This document shows positions 30,553 through 33,183 of a DNA stretch of 33,183 bases, piece after piece. The position numbers and the translations under genes are program-made. The stretch's first letter is position 1, and every line of letters starts with the position of its first letter. Source of the DNA: CAZZEX01 sp964653285 (lineage in GTDB: Bacteria > Chloroflexota > Anaerolineae > B4-G1); assembly GCA_964653285.1 (NCBI GenBank), contig CAZZEX010000051.1, positions 1 through 33,183 of the forward strand, in the 5' to 3' direction. Under the pieces are notes generated by a model. That model was not told where the DNA came from, ran no database searches, and was given only the letters and a program-made list of their open reading frames with translations.

Positions 30553-32920
30553 GCGTATGGATTTCGAACATTCGCCCCGCATCGAAGGGTCCCTCACAGC
30601 GCTGTTCAGCGCCGCCACCCCGGACGCGGCCTTCGTCGCCAACCTGGAGCGTCAACTCCTTGCCCAGGGGACCATTCTGATCGGCCAGCACGCTGCTGGA
30701 GAGTCGCCTCTCCGTCGCCGGTGGGCTCGATGGGCACAGCCTTCAGGCCAACGTCGCTGGGCAATGGGTGCCTTTGGCCTGCTGCTCGCCGTGGCCGTGG
30801 CGCTGGCCGCTGTGGGCCCCCAGCGCGTCTGGGCCGAGGTACAACGGCTGCTGGGCTATGTGCCCGGCGTCGGCTTCGTGGACCTGGAGGAAACCCGGGT
30901 GCTGACGGCCCCGGTAGAGGTCACCCGGGATGGCGTGACCCTGCGCGTGGAGCAGGTACTGGCCCAGCCAGGCGGCACGACGGTCGTCATCCGCACTGAG
31001 GGCCTGCCGCCGGAGGATCAGTTGTGGCCCCACGGCGCGACCGTCGATGATGACTTCGATCCCGGCCTGCGCTTGCCGGACGCCCGGCGGCTGCCCTTGA
31101 AGGGCTGCACCTTGCGCCTGGAAACCAGCACCCTGGAGTTCCCCCCGCTGCCCGATGACGTCTACCGCGTCACGCTGGAGTTGCCACGCCTGCCACTGGC
31201 CCCGGCCGGCACGGCCCTTGCGGCATGGGAGGTCCCGCTGATCCTGCGCCCCGCCACCGGCGAACTGGTGGGGGAACTGTTCCCGCAGCCCTACGCCCCG
31301 TCCGACGCCAGGGACACGCACGAGGACGTCACCCTGCGCGTGCTGGAAGTCGCCCACAGCCCGGACGAGACGGCACTCCGCCTGCAGATACAGTGGCCTG
31401 ATCCGGATTGGGAGCAACCCGGCATCGGCTTCGGGCGGTCCCTTGAGCTGCGCGACGACCTGGGCCACGTGTACCAACAACCCATCGGGCCGAGCAGCGG
31501 TTCCTCGAGCCAAACCGTGATCGTGGGCGTGCAGCCGGATGGAGAGACTACGCCGTCCCCTACCCCCACCATCCCCACTCACGAGCGAACCCCGTCTTTC
31601 GCCCCCGTCTCCCTTTCGGCACGGCGACTGACCCTGGTGGTGGACGAAGTCGGCTTCGATGTCCAGGCTGAGGCAAGTTTCACCGTGGACCTGGGCGACG
31701 ATCCGCAGGTGGGCGACCACTGGCCGCTGGATATCGGTCTGGACGTAGCGGGATTCCCCGTGCACATCAGCGGGGCGCGGCTGGTGGAGGAGCGTCTACA
31801 CCTGCGAGATGGCCCTATGCAGCGCACGCTGCTGCAGTTTGACGTTGACCCTGTGCCGGAGCAAGCGGGCCGCACGCTGCAGGGCGTCCATCTCGACAGT
31901 GAGGCAGCGGCTTTCGAAAGTGGTCCCGGCGGCTACAACTTCCGCACGCGCATCGTGCGCACCAGCCTGGAACTGCGAGAAGGGCAGCCCATCCCCACCG
32001 GCCCCATCCAGGTACGAGTCTGGAGCGCCGGCCTGTCCATCCGTGGCCCGTGGCACATCACCTGGACAGTACCCGGAGTTGATGAAGACAGCCAAGAAAC
32101 CCTCGCCCCCGTCAAGCTACACCCAGCGGACGCGAGCCAGACCCAGGACAGTCTCACCGTCCGCGTGGATGAGGTTGTGCTGACCGACCGGTTGACAGCC
32201 GTGTCAGTCGATCTGGACGATCCGCCGCCTGGTGTGGCACTCAGCCGGATCCTGTCGTGGAACCCGGCGACGAGCCGCCACGAACTCACCCTGGAGGATG
32301 ATCGCGGTCGCCGGTACGAACTCTCCTGGGACGTGTACTGGCAACCGCCCGGTGAGCCTGAGTTCGATGCCGGCACTCTCACCTTCCAGCCGGTGCAACC
32401 GCTGGCCCGGCGGTTGACCCTGCGTGCGCCGGCCGTGGAGGTGACGCTGCCTGGTGCCGCAGCCTTCGACATCACCGTGCCGAGTGGGTTGACGATGACG
32501 TTGGGCGGACCTGACTTGCCCTGGTTGGCCAGCGCGTCGTGGGACGTGGACGTTCCCTTGGAGATAGCCGGCTACCGGCTGCACTTTACCAAGGCCCGCC
32601 TGGAGGATCTAAATGGTACCACGCTGTTGACGCTCACCTCAGCCCCCTTCCAACCCCAGACGAGAGACCGTTGGCTATTTGGCCTGCGGCTGGCCTCGGT
32701 GACGGCTCCCGACGGGCGGGCCGTTGACCTGGAGACTGCCCACAGCGGCGCTGGCCCCGAGGAAGAAGGGAGCACCGCGCACCGGGCCGTGTTGGCCTTC
32801 GACGTGGTGGACCCGGAGACCCGCGCTGTCCAGCCGGGCCGCTACCACGTGGAACTAGATGGCGTCATCGTGGCCGTGCAAGGGCCGTGGACACTTACCT
32901 GGAGACTGGGAGGTCAATAA
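30545..32920 (+). CDS. Anti-sigma-factor-like single-pass membrane protein with large extracytoplasmic region (DUF4179-like)
   Basis: 791 aa from ATG 30545, overlapping the sigma stop (ATGAATAA). A cytoplasmic N-terminal stretch of ~70 residues comes first (PRIEGSLTALFSAATPDAAF and an RRRWARW basic patch). One membrane helix follows (AMGAFGLLLAVAVALAAVG, about residues 74-92), then ~700 residues of beta-rich sequence outside. This part has repeated units with VTLRVEQVLAQPGGTTVVI, VTLRVLEVAHSPDETALRLQ and LTVRVDEVVLTDRLTAVSVD, suggesting three or more Ig/DUF4179-like domains. The topology and gene overlap fit an anti-sigma factor that senses an envelope signal and releases the sigma factor. 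I do not see a canonical zinc-binding anti-sigma motif, so the sigma-binding role is inferred. Confidence 0.8.
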   Translation: MNKRMDFEHSPRIEGSLTALFSAATPDAAFVANLERQLLAQGTILIGQHAAGESPLRRRWARWAQPSGQRRWAMGAFGLLLAVAVALAAVGPQRVWAEVQRLLGYVPGVGFVDLEETRVLTAPVEVTRDGVTLRVEQVLAQPGGTTVVIRTEGLPPEDQLWPHGATVDDDFDPGLRLPDARRLPLKGCTLRLETSTLEFPPLPDDVYRVTLELPRLPLAPAGTALAAWEVPLILRPATGELVGELFPQPYAPSDARDTHEDVTLRVLEVAHSPDETALRLQIQWPDPDWEQPGIGFGRSLELRDDLGHVYQQPIGPSSGSSSQTVIVGVQPDGETTPSPTPTIPTHERTPSFAPVSLSARRLTLVVDEVGFDVQAEASFTVDLGDDPQVGDHWPLDIGLDVAGFPVHISGARLVEERLHLRDGPMQRTLLQFDVDPVPEQAGRTLQGVHLDSEAAAFESGPGGYNFRTRIVRTSLELREGQPIPTGPIQVRVWSAGLSIRGPWHITWTVPGVDEDSQETLAPVKLHPADASQTQDSLTVRVDEVVLTDRLTAVSVDLDDPPPGVALSRILSWNPATSRHELTLEDDRGRRYELSWDVYWQPPGEPEFDAGTLTFQPVQPLARRLTLRAPAVEVTLPGAAAFDITVPSGLTMTLGGPDLPWLASASWDVDVPLEIAGYRLHFTKARLEDLNGTTLLTLTSAPFQPQTRDRWLFGLRLASVTAPDGRAVDLETAHSGAGPEEEGSTAHRAVLAFDVVDPETRAVQPGRYHVELDGVIVAVQGPWTLTWRLGGQ

Positions 32921-32961
32921 CTGAAATGCTTGGAGTCGACCTGACAAGGTGACTATTTCAG
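32921..32961. repeat. Hairpin after the anti-sigma gene
   Basis: ctgaaat and atttcag are perfect 7-bp arms at the two ends; inside, agtcgacct pairs with aggtgact. It starts right after the stop codon and lacks a T-run, so it may be an inserted repeat acting as a transcript end. From 32962 to 33183 I see no supported gene. Confidence 0.5.
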
Positions 32962-33183
32962 ATTGTGAGCTTTCTCATCCTGGCGGGGTAAATCAGGCTG
33001 ACCATCGCAGCGCTGACGCGCCTTCGCCGCTGCCAGTTGAACGAGACCGCGCAGCAATGAAGAATACGTTTTTTCGCACAAGGGCGTACTGCGACATCCC
33101 GGCCACCACGGCGTTTTCCCACGTGAGTAATGAGTTAGCTGCCCGATTTTTCCCAGCGCCGCCGTTCCATCCTCCGCACACGA

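Noticed and set aside
32993..33181. 62-codon minus-strand ORF at the right edge
   Set aside because: No recognisable protein and no clear start; it may belong to something beyond the edge, but nothing supports it.
1..33183. CRISPR array, tRNA or rRNA genes
   Set aside because: The regular repeats are protein-coding TPR units or palindromic elements without unique spacers, and I found no convincing tRNA or rRNA sequence.

Overview
This is a GC-rich scaffold segment (one 100-base N gap at 2119-2218), probably from a bacterium. The style suggests Chloroflexota: an NB-ARC/TPR protein, abundant in-frame palindromic repeats, and an ECF sigma factor coupled to a very large anti-sigma-like membrane protein. 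That placement is inference; there is no marker gene. About three quarters of the window is one minus-strand defence island built on a BREX phage-defence system. The right end is mobile-element debris followed by a plus-strand sigma/anti-sigma pair.

Reading the island in its direction of transcription (right to left): brxE (24853-24284), brxA (24287-23484) and brxB (23500-22922), each overlapping the next. Then comes pglX1, split into two proteins: the methyltransferase half (22844-20796) and the target-recognition half (18851-16860). Between the halves sit a winged-helix/PD-(D/E)xK-like protein (20796-20143) and a protein joining a HEPN-like RxxxxH domain to a gamma-glutamylcyclotransferase-like domain (20146-18848). 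An AlbA_2/HATPase COG2865-type regulator follows (16863-15187). All five genes of this cassette overlap by 1-4 bases. A recombination-scarred stretch follows with three extra copies of the pglX 3' tail, a truncated second AlbA_2 gene and a 538-aa protein with a HEPN-like motif (14586-12970). Next are brxC (12458-8649) and a second pglX. pglX2 is also split between methyltransferase (8622-7480) and recognition domain (1451 to beyond the left edge). The genes between its halves are hicA-hicB, a TPR protein and a STAND NB-ARC/TPR ATPase. The order brxE-A-B...C-pglX matches type 6 BREX, so pglZ, brxD and brxHI are expected beyond the left edge; none is in the window.

The most interesting signal is that both pglX genes are cut at the linker between catalytic and recognition domains, and unrelated defence or toxin-like genes occupy the cut with tight stop/start overlaps. 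A 61-nt duplicate of the pglX methyltransferase end lies just before the NB-ARC gene. Repeated pglX tails show that whole pglX-partner cassettes were gained and lost here. Four families of short repeats lie inside or against the BREX genes, several translated in frame and some supplying stop or start codons.

Right of brxE are a terminator-like hairpin, an ImmA/IrrE-type peptidase gene, a serine-recombinase zinc-ribbon fragment, transposase debris, a nested palindromic element, a frameshifted IS66 element (26940-28542) inserted in an older two-gene transposon, and a broken sigma-factor fragment. An intact ECF sigma gene (29977-30552) and its coupled membrane-anchored partner (30545-32920) follow.
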